Assembly: GCA_002415895.1 (NCBI GenBank)
Contig: DIAV01000393.1
Coordinates: 1,435 to 8,155 of the forward strand
Length of the DNA: 6,721 nt
Direction: 5' to 3'
Source of the DNA: Anaerolineales bacterium UBA5069
Lineage (GTDB): Bacteria > Chloroflexota > Anaerolineae > Caldilineales > Caldilineaceae
Shown: in pieces, positions 5,594 to 6,721 of the stretch
Layout of the letters: every line of letters begins with the position of its first letter
Numbering within the stretch: position 1 is the first letter of the stretch
Notes under the pieces: generated by a model
Seen by the model: the letters and a program-made list of their open reading frames with translations, nothing else
What the model was told of the DNA's origin: nothing
Databases searched by the model: none
Translations under genes and position numbers: made by a program

Positions 5594-6616
5594 CTACGGT
5601 TCCAGGCCGGCGGATGCCTCATCCTGTGATGGAACGATGCGCACGTTGACGATAATTGGGCGTTGCAGCGAGACCGCCATGCCGTTGGCCAGCAGCTTGA
5701 TGGGCGGCGTGGCGCCCGCGCCTGCGATTGTAGTCACGACACGCCCACCGTTCACTTCAACGCGCAGTGGCTCATACGCCGTATTCTCAAGCCAGGATTC
5801 CACAACATCCGTGGCCGCGCGTGTCTCAACGGCCTCTTCGATTGCCTGGTAGGTGGTAATGCTGAGTGGAATCGTAATCAACAGCGTGGCGACGATAATG
5901 AGTGCAAATGAGCGCACGCGCAGACGTACATCTGCGGGGCGCGTTGCCAGGCGTCCCAGCCCGCCCAGCATGAATGTGATGCCGCCGGCAAGCAAAATGG
6001 CGAGAAAGTTGGTGAGGAAGAGGGTCATGGCGCCCACCATTGCCTGCCATTGCCCATCGGCGAGCGCAATGCCCACCACGCACAGGGGCGGCACAAGCGA
6101 GATGGCAATCGCGACCCCACCCATGGAGTCGGAGAGCTCCTCGCGCGACATGATGTACGCCCCTGCCGCACCGGAGGCCAGCGCCGTCACCAGCGCAACT
6201 ACGCCGGGCGCTACGCGCGAAGTGATCTGAGAATTCTCCAGGAAAGAAATGCTGTTGTCCGGCACAATCAGCGCAAGCAGCGCCGACAGTGCAATTGTCG
6301 CCACCACACCTGCGCAAACAAGCGCCATGGCGCGCAGCGCACGCTCTCCTGACCCCATGACAATCGCCGCTGCGGTGGCCATGATTGGCCCCATGAGGGG
6401 CGCGACAATCATGGCACCAATGACAGTGGCCGTTGAGTCGGATACCACGCCGAAGGTTGCAATGACTGTGGCAAGGAGTAGGAGCACAAAGAAATTGGAA
6501 TAACGTTGCGCAGCGAGGGGTCCCTCAATAAACATCTTCTGTTGAAACGCTGCCAGATAGTCCGGATCAAACTGGACTCTGTGAATTAGTGATGGGGCTT
6601 TAGCATCTGATTGCAT
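5594..6616 (-). CDS. DUF389 family multi-pass membrane protein
   Basis: This is a 340-residue predicted inner-membrane protein with about seven hydrophobic segments, near residues 42-58, 62-86, 95-117, 134-156, 166-186, 192-218 and 236-256. A soluble tail of some 80 residues follows. Family hallmarks of DUF389 are clear: RYSNFFVLLLLATVIATFG, then VIGAMIVAPLMGPI at about 65-78, SGAAGAY near 148, GGVAIAISLVPPLCVVGIALADG at about 166-188, and LTNFLAILLAGG at 201-212. The biochemical function of the family is not established. ATG 6616 is chosen because GAGG (complement of 6625-6628) lies 8 nt upstream; an in-frame GTG at 6664 would add 16 residues without such a site. A TATACT at 6679-6684 (-) is a possible -10 box, but no convincing -35 accompanies it. 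A terminator follows the gene, so it is probably monocistronic and unrelated to the sugar pathway. Confidence 0.9.
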   Translation of the reverse strand: MQSDAKAPSLIHRVQFDPDYLAAFQQKMFIEGPLAAQRYSNFFVLLLLATVIATFGVVSDSTATVIGAMIVAPLMGPIMATAAAIVMGSGERALRAMALVCAGVVATIALSALLALIVPDNSISFLENSQITSRVAPGVVALVTALASGAAGAYIMSREELSDSMGGVAIAISLVPPLCVVGIALADGQWQAMVGAMTLFLTNFLAILLAGGITFMLGGLGRLATRPADVRLRVRSFALIIVATLLITIPLSITTYQAIEEAVETRAATDVVESWLENTAYEPLRVEVNGGRVVTTIAGAGATPPIKLLANGMAVSLQRPIIVNVRIVPSQDEASAGLEP

Positions 6617-6624
6617 TGGCTTTA

Positions 6625-6628
6625 CCTC
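6625..6628 (-). promoter_or_regulatory. Ribosome binding site that fixes the DUF389 start
   Basis: On the - strand the sequence reads GAGGTAAAGCCA directly before ATG 6616, giving an 8-nt spacer. It is the clearest Shine-Dalgarno of the - strand genes and favours this ATG over the upstream GTG at 6664. Confidence 0.6.
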
Positions 6629-6721
6629 GGCTGTGGGATTGTTTATGGCAGATATTTGGAACACGCGACTTGCGCGAAAGTATAACGCCTGCCTAAATGC
6701 TGCGTCTCGGAAGTGCTTGCT

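Noticed and set aside
6679..6684. TATACT -10-like box (-) upstream of DUF389
   Set aside because: The hexamer is good but no -35 element is visible at proper spacing; it is mentioned only in the gene entry.

Overview
The window carries the end of a sugar-uptake operon on the + strand, followed by two genes on the - strand. Gene content, codon choice and moderately high GC suggest a free-living heterotrophic bacterium. I lean towards Chloroflexota (Anaerolineae/Caldilineae-like), judging by the protein style and the dispersed palindromes. No marker gene is present, so this is an inference.

Positions 1-4312 (+ strand) hold five genes in one direction. They are the C-terminal part of a carbohydrate-binding protein (cut by the window edge), two CUT1-type sugar ABC permeases (MalF/UgpA-like and MalG/UgpE-like), a double-SIS sugar-phosphate enzyme, and a small single-domain cupin. 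No ABC ATPase gene is visible; one could lie upstream, or be supplied in trans. An 11-bp perfect hairpin sits between the binding protein and the first permease. A nested GC-rich REP-like palindrome sits between the two permeases. The SIS gene follows 31 nt after permease 2, and the cupin starts 2 nt after the SIS stop codon.

Positions 4313-4448 separate convergent genes and are almost filled by a long imperfect hairpin (about 115 bp), which looks like a dispersed palindromic element or a two-way transcription barrier.

Positions 4449-6616 (- strand) hold a PfkB-family sugar kinase (1-phosphofructokinase/tagatose-6-phosphate kinase type) and, upstream of it, a DUF389 multi-pass membrane protein. 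A good Rho-independent terminator follows the DUF389 gene, so the kinase is probably transcribed on its own.

Working model: the binding protein and permeases import an unphosphorylated sugar, probably an amino sugar or a sugar-amine conjugate. A kinase phosphorylates it, perhaps the neighbouring PfkB protein, and the SIS enzyme then isomerises, deaminates or deglycates the sugar phosphate. The gene set (binding protein, two permeases, SIS, PfkB) recalls the Bacillus subtilis frl fructosamine operon, but the substrate cannot be read from the sequence. DUF389 appears unrelated to this pathway. No RNA gene, CRISPR array, insertion sequence or phage gene was seen, and no gap without a gene exceeds 190 bases.
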